The notes beneath the pieces are model-generated. The model was not told the origin of the DNA. It saw nothing but the letters and a program-made list of their open reading frames with translations, and searched no databases. A stretch of DNA of 64,000 nt from Batillaria attramentaria (Eukaryota; Mollusca; Gastropoda; Batillariidae), in NCBI GenBank assembly GCA_018292915.2, contig JACVVK020000005.1, positions 3,005,001-3,069,000 of the forward strand, given 5' to 3'. The position numbers and the translations under genes were made by a program. This document shows, piece after piece, positions 30,901-40,045 of this stretch (positions are counted from its first letter, which is position 1; the number at the start of each line of letters is the position of its first letter).

Positions 30901-32153
30901 TTTTTCACCGGATTACACAGACTGGACTCCCCCTGAAGCCAGTGATATTGTTTATTTTGTTATTTGTGCAGTTGTTTTCTTAGTTTGTTTCTTTCATGGT
31001 GTTGTTGTTTGTCTTTTATGTTTTAAACTTTTTGTTTTTGAGGTTGTTTGTTTTATTGTGTGTGTGGTTTTGTTTTTTGTTTTTTTTTTGGTGGAGGGGG
31101 GGGGGGTGGAAGTTGATAGTTGCTGCTGTTATTTCATTTCTTTGTTGTTGGTTTGTTTGTTTGATTGTTTTAAAGGGCATGTGTGATATAAGTGTGTGTG
31201 TGTGTTGTACCATGACATTTTTTCAGAAAGCGATGTTTTTTTGTGGACCTCTTCACTCGCGTATGTAACCAGGTAGCGGTGAACATGTACGAGACGCTCG
31301 GCTACAGTGTGTACAGACGGGTGCTGGAGTATTACTCAGGCAGACAGGTGCTGGTGTATTCGTCAGGAGAGGTGGACGAAGATGCCTTCGGTAATTCATT
31401 CTTGCTACAGTTTGTGAACCTGATCTTGAAAAGTACCTCAGTCCATGCATCAATGCATGCCGTTTGTATGACACGTTGAAAGGAGTAAGTGTTGCATAGA
31501 TGACGTATAGTATAGTATGCATAGTATAGTATGCATAGTACACACACACGCACGCACAAACATCAAGTGTGCACGCTAAAAATCCCACGTTCATCTTTTG
31601 AAGAAGAGTAGGCTGTGGCCGGTGGCGTGGTAAAACAGAAATACTGTCGCACGCACCAGAGTGAATAGCAGGGTTGAGGTTTGCACACAAAGTAGCGCTT
31701 AACGGCAGCAGGCTTTCACTGCTTCGTCCTCCAGCCCTGCGGCGCCGTGAGCATTTCAGCAGAGATGGATATGTGCGTCGAGGAGAAGTCTACCATACCA
31801 TACCATACCATACCATAGATGACTAATAAAAATAGTAATCTATAGATTCTGAAATTGCTGTATCTGTGAAGGTGGTGAGGTGACTGTGCTTATTACACAT
31901 TTTATGTGAGGATATTGGGGGTCACCAAGGGACTGTGTTTGTATGTATGTGTGTGGTGTCTCTGTGTCTGCACTGGCAATTATTTCCCTTTGTTTCGACC
32001 ATAACAGCATTCATCCTTCCTTGTGCATTTTCCACTTCGCTGTATTTTGGGTTATTGGTTTTTTCAGAGATGCGTAAGGCCTTATCCAGAGACAAAGAGA
32101 ATAAGTCTGTGATACCGTTCCCACGTCCAGTGCGGCGGGACGAGCTCAACTGA
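27867..32153 (+). CDS. NAA20: NAA20 copy B, diverged NatB catalytic-subunit paralogue
   Basis: Exons 27867-27919, 28766-28790, 29123-29213, 30204-30333, 31227-31390 and 32068-32153 give 182 aa with every splice site and phase matching copy A. The acetyl-CoA motif RRLGLA is unchanged. Relative to A there are 19 substitutions, about 20 synonymous codon changes and a nine-residue insertion. Changes cluster where NATs bind the peptide: TETYG becomes TQTYD in the alpha1-alpha2 loop. The EYYSG loop is duplicated as RRVLEYYSG-RQVLVYSSG. The C-terminal tail changes HPVRPDELD to RPVRRDELN. The open frame and the synonymous excess argue against a dead copy. Altered substrate choice or a weaker enzyme is inference; expression is unknown. 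Confidence 0.92.
28018..28195 (+). repeat. Degenerate ~20-bp tandem repeat
   Basis: Repeated CATCCCAGATAGACCC / CGTCCCAGATAGACTC-type units, about eight, variably diverged. Not present in intron 1 of copy A. Confidence 0.75.
28290..28480 (-). repeat. Dispersed repeat, inverted relative to 32885-33015
   Basis: The reverse complement matches the block containing GGCTAGGTATAATGATCA, AAATGCTGTCCATTTTGTA and GTTCTTGAGAACAAGG downstream of NAA20-B. The two copies therefore face each other across the gene. Confidence 0.75.
28374..28413. repeat. 40-bp near-perfect palindrome inserted in the dispersed repeat
   Basis: Arms CAGAGACATACATAA (28374-28388) and its complement (28399-28413) around a 10-nt loop. 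The sister repeat at 32.9 kb lacks it. Confidence 0.8.
28493..28707 (-). mobile_element. MITE with 6-bp TSD in NAA20-B intron 1
   Basis: Reverse-oriented copy of the MITE at 26504-26725, TSD GTACTG at 28487-28492 and 28708-28713. Both target sites contain AGTAC in the element's orientation, suggesting a target preference. Confidence 0.88.
28766..28790 (+). CDS. NAA20: NAA20-B exon 2 (25-nt microexon)
   Basis: Acceptor tctttcag, donor GTATCG. Encodes NLDPLTQT; the E-to-Q change is at residue 25. Confidence 0.92.
29123..29213 (+). CDS. NAA20: NAA20-B exon 3
   Basis: Acceptor gctgttag, donor GTAAGT. Differences from A: G28D, Y35F, V45A and one synonymous change. Confidence 0.93.
29214..30203 (+). 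other. NAA20-B intron 3
   Basis: Contains a T/G homopolymer (29577-29609) and an inverted SINE-G copy (about 29603-29965). No exon is seen. Confidence 0.75.
29603..29965 (-). mobile_element. SINE family G copy in NAA20-B intron 3
   Basis: The reverse complement matches 9021-9345 over the body (GGAGGCTGTTGCCACACAGC, TGCCGGCACTGCAGGTGCCG and GATATTTATGACAGGAAGCG-type blocks). The tRNA-like head is lost. Confidence 0.8.
30204..30333 (+). CDS. NAA20: NAA20-B exon 4
   Basis: Acceptor catgtgcag, donor GTAAGT. Encodes IIGKAEG through the intact RRLGLA motif; differences M58I, A74L and R92H. Confidence 0.93.
30334..31226 (+). other. NAA20-B intron 4
   Basis: Longer than the copy A intron (893 against 247 nt). 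About 30340-30990 has no counterpart in A. The last ~200 nt (TTTGTTGTT-rich) align with A. No element ends were identified. Confidence 0.6.
31227..31390 (+). CDS. NAA20: NAA20-B exon 5 with 27-bp tandem duplication
   Basis: Acceptor attttttcag, donor GTAATT. The 164-nt exon is 27 nt longer than in A. The segment that ends the RRVLEYYSG coding stretch is followed by a second, diverged copy coding RQVLVYSSG. Confidence 0.93.
31391..32067 (+). other. NAA20-B intron 5
   Basis: Carries a SINE-D fragment (31505-31813) that copy A lacks. The remainder aligns with A's intron 5. Confidence 0.8.
31505..31813 (+). mobile_element. SINE family D, 5'-truncated, with TSD
   Basis: Matches 34445-34698 from CACACGCACGCACAAACATC to GGAGAAGTCTACC and ends in (CATAC)n. 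TSD CATAGATGAC at 31495-31504 and 31814-31823. Copy A shows the empty site (GCATAGATGAATAATAAAAA near 25677). Confidence 0.85.
32068..32153 (+). CDS. NAA20: NAA20-B exon 6 with stop
   Basis: Acceptor gttttttcag. Encodes EMRKALSRDKENKSVIPFPR to RRDELN, then TGA at 32151-32153. Six residue changes and three synonymous changes from A. Confidence 0.93.
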
Positions 32154-32300
32154 CATGGGTCCGCTCAGAAACAGCATTACGTTTTTGTGGCCTTCATCGC
32201 CTTTATCTTCTCGATCTGTGTCTTCCGAAGGTGCTGTATGGTCAGAAAACGAACTCAGCAAGTGTGGGAAAGAGGAGAGGTCCTTGTGATGGGTGTTTAG
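32154..32300 (+). other. Open hydrophobic frame directly after the NAA20-B stop
   Basis: 48 sense codons, then TAG at 32298-32300. It starts HGSAQKQHYVFVAFIAFIF, almost as in copy A. A 13-bp deletion shifts the frame, so the hydrophobic run is shorter (about 16 residues) and the tail is unrelated. Confidence 0.25.
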
Positions 32301-32884
32301 GTATTTCTTTTGGAATTGTTCAGGGTCTTCTTTCTGGGCTATTTGCTAGGCTGGTGGAAGCTTACACGACCGTGGGTATTAAGATCTGCGAGCATACATG
32401 TGTCAGCCTGTGTGTGGCGATCAGGAAATTTTTGTGTTGTGCAGTTCAGAAACTCACGTATGCCGTCATTTGATGGTTTGTTTCTCACTCTCAGTCTCTG
32501 TTTCTTTGTGACTGTGTAAGACTGACCAGCCTCTTTTGAATTTTGTGTTCTTCGGGAAATTATGTCAGTGGTAATTTAAAGCACAAACATGATTCACATG
32601 CTGTTAACACATCCACCCATCCTCACACACAGACACACATGGCAGTACTGCAGAGGGGAAATGCAATAACGCACAAAGATTGTTTCTGCTAATCCAGAAT
32701 ATGTGGCAAGATTCTGTACTCCATCACTGACCTGTCACTGAGTGACCCTGTACATTTTTATCTAGTGTTTCGGTGTGTGACATGCCAGTTTTTTTCCATT
32801 TCAAGATTTCTTAATGTTCTGTTGCGTGTTTGTGATAGAGTGGTTCAGCTCTTCTGTTTCAGGGACAGTACGCATGCATGCACG

Positions 32885-33015
32885 CACACACACGAGGCTA
32901 GGTATAATGATCATGTAGATAAATGCTGTCCATTTTGTAGTAATGTTGTGTTCTTGAGAACAAGGTTCATTTCTTACTTTGTTGTCCTTCTTATGAGGAC
33001 CTTGGAAGTGAACTC
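32885..33015 (+). repeat. Dispersed repeat, copy facing 28290-28480
   Basis: See the match at 28290-28480; this copy lacks the 40-bp palindrome. Confidence 0.75.
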
Positions 33016-33288
33016 ATACCTAGCAAATATTACAACCGACCATGTGTGTTTAGATTATCCAGCCTCCTTATGGCGAGTACTACTCACGTGCCATACATTC
33101 TTGCAAAGTTTCTGTACAGAGCCTTTAAAACGACGGGTTTGTGCAATCGACTAACATACTCTGTAAACTGTTATTTACTTTGAATCTGTGGTATTTTGAT
33201 ATAAACTCGTATCTGATATATATACATTATGCAATACTTCCTGTAACTCACCTATTTGAATGGGCCTGTGGCCTCTCAAACTCATCAG

Positions 33289-33289
33289 T

Positions 33290-33354
<65 letters not shown>
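33289..33354. repeat. (TC)n microsatellite
   Basis: Pure TC run, followed at 33436-33545 by TC then interrupted CA repeats. Confidence 0.95.
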
Positions 33355-33358
<4 letters not shown>

Positions 33359-33435
33359 TAAACACACAGGCAAACATGTAGTGCTCTTTCTTTCTCAAAC
33401 ACATAGACGCATGCACACACGTACATCTGCGGGTA

Positions 33436-33475
<40 letters not shown>

Positions 33476-34286
33476 GCACACACACACACTCACACGCACA
33501 CACGCACACAAACACACACACACACTCACTCAAACACACACACACATCAGAGCCTTTTGTCTCCAGCCCGATATTTATGGGTTCAGCTGACTGCCTCACA
33601 CAGAAAAGCGCGTAATAATTCTGTTATCGTAGCAGACAGCACGAATATGCGATAAACATAAGCCGAAGGAAAGCCCTTTACTCAGTTCGGAATAATACGG
33701 GAATGCCAGCTGAAACTTTTAACAGCGGCAAGCGTGCCTACATAAAGATAACACGATAAGTGTTTGAAGCGTGCAAGTATGAAAGCAATTTGCTAAGCTC
33801 TAGATGGTGTGACTCGTCAGTACTCGCCCTTGCTGAGTTTTGTGTGAAAACATTGTGATCTGATCAGTGCAAGGGTTATATTACGGTTTTGCGTCCCCAC
33901 TGGCGCAGAGCGTAAGTGCTCCTCTCCAGTCGGCGTAAGAGGAGGGTAAAGAGAGATAATGAGATGATAGTGTAGTTTATTACCAGCCACTGACGTCAAC
34001 TCAAAGTAAAGTTCTATAACACGTCACGGATCGCTGTCAGTAGTTACTATTCACACGTCACTTAATTATGGCTGCTACTGGCGGAAAATAACCGAGTTAC
34101 CAATAGTATATAGTTTGCGTACTTTCAAGGCAAGCCTAGGGGCATTAGTAGGATGAAAATACAGATATATACAAACAAGCAAAACAGAGCAGCTGGAAGC
34201 TACATACATCACACAACGGTCGAGAACTTAATGAACTGTATACACAGGACGCGTAAGCCTGACGACAACACTACTGTCCATTGCAA

Positions 34287-34700
34287 CCATTGCGACAGGG
34301 GATTTGGTCTAGTGGTTAAGGCATCCGACTTCGGATCCTGAGCTGCCGGGTTCGAGTCCCCGGTGGGCAGGAATATGGTGGGATTTTTCCTTCCCATATC
34401 GAGTTTAATCCATGTGCAGACTCGTTTGCGGTGCCTGTCTCGCCTTCGTGTACACACGCACGCACAAACATCAAGTGTGCACGCTTAAAATCCCACGTTC
34501 ATCTTTCGAAGAAGAGTAGGCTGTGGCCGGTGGCGTGGTAAACAGAAATACTGTCGCACGCACCAGGGTGGAGGTTTGCACACAAAGTAGCGCTTAACGG
34601 CAGCAGGCTTTCACTGCTTCGTCCTCCAGCCCTGCGGCGCCGTGAGCATTTCAGCAGAGATGGATATGTGCGCCGAGGAGAAGTCTACCATACCATACCA
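34287..34700 (+). mobile_element. SINE family D, full length
   Basis: tRNA-like head with an A box (GGTCTAGTGGTTAAGGC) and a B box (GGGTTCGAGTCCC), a body with GCACGCACAAACATCAAG and CCCTGCGGCGCCGTGAGC, and a (CATAC)n-type tail. It sits inside a ~115-bp tandem array. Confidence 0.82.
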
Positions 34701-35432
34701 ACTAATTTACTATACCACAAAGAAAGCAAACAAAACAAAGCAGTCAAAAGCTACATACATCACACAACGGTCGAGAACTTAATGAACTATACACACACGA
34801 CGCATAAGCCTGACAACACTGCTGACTGTCCATTACAACTATACCACAAAGCAAACAAAACAAAGCAGTCAAAAGCAGTCACATGTTTTCACACGACGGT
34901 CGAGATGAATACACACGCACACAGCACGAACGCCTATAGCCTGACTCCAACATGCCAGCTGCCAGTGGTCACAAAAGGACGTAAATGCGAAGAAAGAAAG
35001 AATTGAATATTTTATTTGGTAGGCTATTTGGCCCATGCAAAAGTTGGTGAGTATGGATATACATGCACAGGGCAAGATTCAAATAATAATTACAGTGACA
35101 CATCCACACGCACATCGGTATTGCAGGAAATAACAAACAGTAATTAACAGCCGGAATTGTATCTCTACGTTTGAACGACTCAGGTTATACAAGTAAGTTG
35201 CAAAACACATTGCATGACCTTGTCATTTGTACATGATACCAACAGGGCAAGTCTGAAGGCATTAGGTGACGAGCTATACGTTTTTAGAAAAAGAGACGGA
35301 CGGACAGACAGCCAGAAAGAAAGAGGGATTCCGCCGCATTCGTAAAGTCACAGCATTAGGTGACGAGCTATACGTTTTTAGAAAAAGAGACGGACGGACA
35401 GACACTGTGACTCTCTGGGCAGCTGGTAAAAG

Positions 35433-35597
35433 GGTGGGTGTTTGGGGGTTTAACGTCCTTTTCCACCACATAGGGTGATATCAAAGACGGGGCAACGATG
35501 AAAAAGCCAGCACAATATTTGGCCCCAGCCGGGATCGAACTCACGCCCCGAGCATTAGAAGTCCAACGCTCTACCATTCGACCACCCCGGCTCCCCT
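35433..35597 (-). mobile_element. SINE family B, full length with TSD
   Basis: TSD CAGCTGGTAAAAG at 35420-35432 and 35598-35610. The head includes GTCGAATGGTAGAGCG and the tail GGACGTTAAAC, then TGGGTG units. Confidence 0.92.
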
Positions 35598-35711
35598 CAG
35601 CTGGTAAAAGGAATGATATCTTTCAGTCCAACAATAAAATCGGTTTTCGTTCAGTTCGTTCTAAGCACGCCATCACACACAGTGACACTGATACGCAGAC
35701 GGAGTCTTATG

Positions 35712-35742
<31 letters not shown>

Positions 35743-36309
35743 GCACGCACACTGACACACTCTCATAGAGACAGAGAGAGACCAGATGACGACTGTATGA
35801 GAAGAACAGCAATTTTGGTTTTGGTTTTTCAGTTGCGTGTGGTTTTTTTGTGTTTTTTTTTTGTTTTTTTTTTTGCGTAGGCGGCAAGCACGTATGCACA
35901 CCGATAGAAAAAAAGGTGTTTTTTTTTCACAGTCATATAGATTCTTCTTTCACTGAATTATATCGTTCTGCCTGCAGACAGACAGACAAAGGGAGAAAAG
36001 AAAGAAAGAGAAAAAGTCACCAGAAGCGAAACAAAATGATTTAAGCCAGACCACGTGTTTCGGGGGGCACTTCTCCAAAGAGCAAAGAATGTTTTAATTA
36101 GCACCGCTGAAGCGATACCAAACGGTTGCACCCGAACCGAGCCTCAGGCAAAAATACGGACCAGGCGGCCATGCCTGCTTGTAACACAGTGGGTGTTTTC
36201 AGGTGTTTTACTTGGCACCCAGCGTTAGCCGTGTCTCAGCTGCCGGTTACAGTTCACGATCCGCTTGTTTTCTAACACTGACTTTCAATCAGTTCTCTTG
36301 GAAGCTTTT

Positions 36310-36321
36310 GGAGAGAGAGAG

Positions 36322-36403
<82 letters not shown>
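36310..36403. repeat. (GA)n-(GT)n compound microsatellite
   Basis: Starts exactly where the duplication homology ends (GCTTTTGGAG in both 27.6 and 36.3 kb). A further GT run lies at 36530-36560. Confidence 0.9.
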
Positions 36404-36405
<2 letters not shown>

Positions 36406-36528
36406 TCTTTTCAAAAGTTAGGGTTCTTACTGAGTCCAGTCAGTCACTGAGTCAGTCACATGTTTTCTAACACTTTCAATCAATGCCGCTCAGTCTTGAA
36501 ATCCTCGGGTACTGATTTCATTGCCGCT

Positions 36529-36562
<34 letters not shown>

Positions 36563-36699
36563 TACAGATGGGGAGGAAGTTTGCATACGGCTTTGTAGCT
36601 GGATCATCTTAGCCACTGACCAACTCCGTGGCGTCACAGCGGCGGCTGTGAACCTACCCGGCCCCGGTGGCTCCATGGCCGGATTACTGATAATACTAA

Positions 36700-36895
36700 T
36701 CAGTGATAATGACAATGATAATGATAGTAATACATTCCTGTAGGCGCTTTTCCCATTTACCTGGCTCAAAGCGCCACGAACTGCATCCAACACGCACGTT
36801 CACGTGAATCACACGCCGGCATTCTCTCTCACACAGGACGTCAACGCATCATGATTACAATCACGTGGTGCGAAGGGTCAGCTCAGATACTTACT
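36700..36895 (-). mobile_element. SINE family C, tail fragment
   Basis: The reverse complement matches the 3' part of the copies at 41003 and 56687 (ATTCACGTGAACGTGCGTGT, TGGCGCTTTGAGCCAG). Confidence 0.75.
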
Positions 36896-37367
36896 AGAAG
36901 GTTCCGGAAGTTTAGAACTGCGTCTAATTATATATTTTATTTTATTTTAATTATTTCATTTTATTTTGTTTTATTTATTTATTTATTTTTATTTATTTAT
37001 TTCTTTTTGACGGCTTAAGATTTCCAGTACAGAGGGAGAAGGAAGCCGGTGTACACGGAGAGAGACCTCACATCGGGCCGGCCCGGATGAACGGTGCCAC
37101 ATACAACTCCACGCCCCAAGTCAAACTGCACGCGCCTATTTCGCGTCTGTTCTAATCTCTGCCATTGTTGGCAATTACTACGCGCAACTAGGTCGATCCG
37201 CAAATATCCGTGCGCTGCGTGTTTGACTCGTAGGCACGACCAGAACCTCTCCGCTGCACGAGACACACGAAACAACAAGGCGCTTTCACGGGTGTGACAT
37301 TTGCTGGACTGAACCGATCGAAGCACTAGGTCAACAACTGAACACATCCGCTTTGACCGCAAATGCG
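36896..37367. other. A/T-rich repeat then unique DNA
   Basis: TTTTA/TTTAT-rich low complexity at 36925-37003. The following ~350 bp is GC-richer and open on the minus strand (37362-37015), but it has no recognisable family or splice boundaries. Confidence 0.4.
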
Positions 37368-38150
37368 TTATGGAACAGATGCGCTTGTCGCTGTGCCTGT
37401 GCGCTTGAAATAGTCTATCTTAGAGATTAGCGTAGCTCTGAGTGCAACACATTGACGTCTGGAGGCCGCGCGATCGAGGAAAACTCAGCCGTCCGTTCAC
37501 ACGTTATGGAACAGTGGCGCTTGTTGCTGCGCCTGTGCGCTCGAAATAGTCTATCTTAGAGATCAGTAGAGATCCGAATACAAAACAATGATGTTTGATG
37601 GCCGCGCGATCGATTAAAACTCAGCCGTCCGTAAACGGCGCCCATCGTATTTCTCTTGTCGGCTGGGGAGCCCGAGTGGCCGAATGGTAGAGCGTTGGAC
37701 TTCTACTGCTTGGGTCGTGAGTTCGTATCCCGGCTGGGGCCAAATATTTGTGCTGGCTTTTTCATCGTTGCCCCATCTTTGATATCACTCGTATGTGGTG
37801 GAAAAGGACGTTAAACCCCCAAGCACTCACCCACCCTCCCTTGTCGGCTGCTCGAACTGTGTGAGTTAAGAGGTTGAGTGTCGTTACGATACTGTCACCG
37901 GCTACTGCGCTTTGGCTTCAGTCAGCTGAACGCAAGCCTGTCTGTGCATGCTGGAAGACCTTGCTTACCCGCGAATTAGTCTTTGTTGCTTGCGCGGCGT
38001 TAAGCCCTAAATAACTAACTAACTAACTGTGCCTGTATTTGTGCATGTTGGATTGTTTCATAGTCGTGTGATACTAAACACCACCAAAACAGCCCAAAAC
38101 TGATCTGCGAGCCTAACACTCTTAAAAAGTAGAGCCTTTAATAAAAATAA
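37368..38150 (+). repeat. Repeat family H, copy 1, with internal duplication and nested SINE-B
   Basis: Blocks TGTGCGCTTGAAATAGTCTA, GAAAACTCAGCCGTCC, GTTGAGTGTCGTTACG and AGTCAGCTGAACGCAAGCC recur at 52250-52720 and inverted at 56505-57240. The first ~120 bp is tandemly doubled (37374-37490 and 37500-37625). A SINE-B interrupts it (37666-37839), and a short element with a (TAAC)n tail lies at 37965-38028. Confidence 0.75.
37666..37839 (+). mobile_element. SINE family B, full length with TSD
   Basis: TSD CTTGTCGGCTG at 37655-37665 and 37840-37850. A box GTGGCCGAATGGTAGAGCG, B box GAGTTCGTATCCC; ends AAAGGACGTTAAAC plus CACCC units. It is inserted into repeat family H. Confidence 0.92.
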
Positions 38151-38662
38151 AAATAAAAATAACAACAGGTAGCATGTTGGAAAATGATCATAGCGCTGCA
38201 TGAATCAAATCAATCGCCCCCTCCCTCCCCCCCCCAACCAAAACAAAAAACAAAAAACGAAAAGTGCGATGCCACAATATGGTTTCTCGATCACCCAGCA
38301 AAATCAAGCCCTACCAGATGTGTCGATTTGCTTTCCGAGGGCTTTCAGGCACGGGCAAACCACTTCAGTAAGGGCCGAGATCTTTTTTGAGACAACAATT
38401 TGCAAGGGCCGCACGCGGAAAAATGTTTGCTCAGAGGGCAAAGAAAAATGAAAAAAAAAAAAAGAAGAAGAAAAAAAAAAAAAAGCATGTCGTATGGCTG
38501 GAGAGCGCATCACATTCAGCACGTATCCGAGTGGGGTGTTGTTTTGAGTGGCAGTGGATACTGAACGTGTGCTGTGATCAGTCTCGGGGGCCTAGTCGAA
38601 ACGGCGGATGTTTTCCTCTTGTCACTTGGATTTAAACGCCCTTTTGCCGAGAGCTGCACTTA
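38151..38662. other. Intergenic, low complexity patches
   Basis: AAATA, C-rich and A-rich tracts (38145-38160, 38218-38260, 38445-38485). No gene is seen. Confidence 0.45.
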
Positions 38663-38663
38663 C

Positions 38664-38811
<148 letters not shown>

Positions 38812-38821
38812 TCATATCGTC

Positions 38822-39300
38822 TGCCCAAGCAAAGCTGGATACATCCGCTAGTTCACAAACACACTGCCCTACCCGAGAGCAGGTGTAACAAGCGATATGT
38901 GCCCCCCGGCCTGCTCTATATACTCCGGGGCACTTCCCGCTTTAAAGCTGGATGTACTCCCTATAGTCTAAGCCGCATACAGACTAACGATTTGTTTCGG
39001 TAGTGGAGTGTTTCCAGCTTGGGAGTGAATCTGGCGTGTGAGGGTGGAGTATGTCTGCCTTAGACTGCATCCAGCTTTAAAGCGGGGAGTGCCCCGGAGC
39101 ATATGGAGCTGGGGAGTGCATCCCGTTTGTTAACACCTGTTCTCGGGTAGAGCAATAATTATATTTATGAACCAGCGGATATACCCGGCTTTGCCCGGGC
39201 TGATGAGTGATGACGTGATGTGTGTAGTAAGTGCTGATCTCGGGTAGAGCAATATATTTATGAACTAACGGATATACCCGGCTTTGCCCGGGCTGGTGAT
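38822..39300. mobile_element. Foldback-type inverted repeat, right end tandemly duplicated
   Basis: Arms 38822-38950 and 39072-39200 are inverted copies about 130 bp long with moderate mismatch. They share GCAAAGCYGG, ATCCGCTRGTTCA, CTACCCGAGA and CTCCGGGGCACT, with a ~120-bp spacer. The outer part of the right arm, ending CCCGGCTTTGCCCGGGCTG, is repeated again at about 39238-39297. No coding capacity. Confidence 0.75.
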
Positions 39301-39897
39301 GTGATGCGAATAGTAAGTGCTTTCTGTTCTCCCTGTTTGGTGGAGATACGTGGTGGAAAAGGCCGTTAAACTCCGATTTTCCGAGATTTTGTTTCCGCCA
39401 TAATGTTTCTGGGGTCCCCCCCCCCCCCCCCCTGAGTACAGCCACCAATTCTGACCGCGATGAGTGTTTCCGGTGCAAATTTTGAAAATGGAAACACTCG
39501 GTGATACTGTTTAGTGGATTTCTACGTCAAAGAAAGGAGACGTGTGCGGTGCTCGTATTTTTAAAAAAGAAATGCTTTGGAAATGCCCCCCCCCCCTCTC
39601 CACCCCCAACCTCCTATTAGCACCGGTAACACTCTCCGCCTTCTCTACTGACCCCCCCCCCCCCCCCCCCCCCCCCGATCACATGCAGCACGCATCAGAG
39701 CGGGAGGTGTTTTGAGTGGCGCTGGATACTGTGTATGTGTGTGTGGTGTAGTGGCGTTTTCCCCTCGTTAAATCTCTGACGCGTTGGAACTCGGCGCGTG
39801 GCCAGTATACAGAGCCGGTGTCTGCCAGACCGTCCAGGGGACTGATGCATGAAAAGCGACTAGCCTAGTCTGAGACTCCGCTCCTGTCTCGGACTTA
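39301..39897. other. Intergenic with C tracts
   Basis: C tracts lie at 39416-39433 and 39651-39676. GTGTTTCCGGTGC and GGAAACACTCGG motifs near 39466-39503 resemble the 32-bp minisatellite unit at 42.4 kb. Confidence 0.45.
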
Positions 39898-40032
39898 TGA
39901 GTTCGAATCTCGGCTGGGGCCAAATATTTATGCTGGCCCTTTTTTTTTTTTTTTTTTCGTTGCCCCGACGTTGACATCACCCATACGTGATGGCCGAAAA
40001 GGACGTTCAACTCCCAAACACCCGCACACCCT
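39898..40032 (+). mobile_element. SINE family B, truncated in the B box, with TSD
   Basis: Begins at TGAGTTCGAATC, so the A box is missing. TSD TGTCTCRGACTTA at 39885-39897 and 40033-40045 shows that the truncation happened at insertion. Confidence 0.88.
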
Positions 40033-40045
40033 TGTCTCAGACTTA

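Larger units (their letters stand above)
32301..33649. other. NAA20-B 3' UTR and downstream flank
   Basis: Aligns with A's 3' region and has the empty MITE site near 32640. Downstream are the plus-oriented copy of the dispersed repeat (32885-33015) and TC/CA microsatellites. No gene is seen. Confidence 0.6.
33650..36020. other. B-specific sequence after NAA20-B
   Basis: No counterpart in unit A, where the matching flanks nearly adjoin near 27300-27365. It contains a ~115-bp direct repeat in about three copies (34180-34290, 34722-34840, 34850-34950), SINE-D, SINE-B, and a 52-bp sequence duplicated at 35260-35312 and 35353-35405. No gene is seen. Confidence 0.6.
27690..36315 (+). repeat. Tandem segmental duplication, unit B (NAA20-B)
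   Basis: Corresponds to unit A from the promoter through the block at 36025-36315. It is longer because of the B-specific stretch 33650-36020 and SINE insertions, and it lacks A's LINE fragment. Confidence 0.85.

Noticed and set aside
37015..37362. 115-codon minus-strand frame
   Set aside because: No recognisable motifs, no splice sites, and it borders a low-complexity T-rich region.
39199..39230. CTGATGAG resembling a hammerhead ribozyme core
   Set aside because: No downstream CGAAAC-type strand or flanking helices follow at a workable distance.
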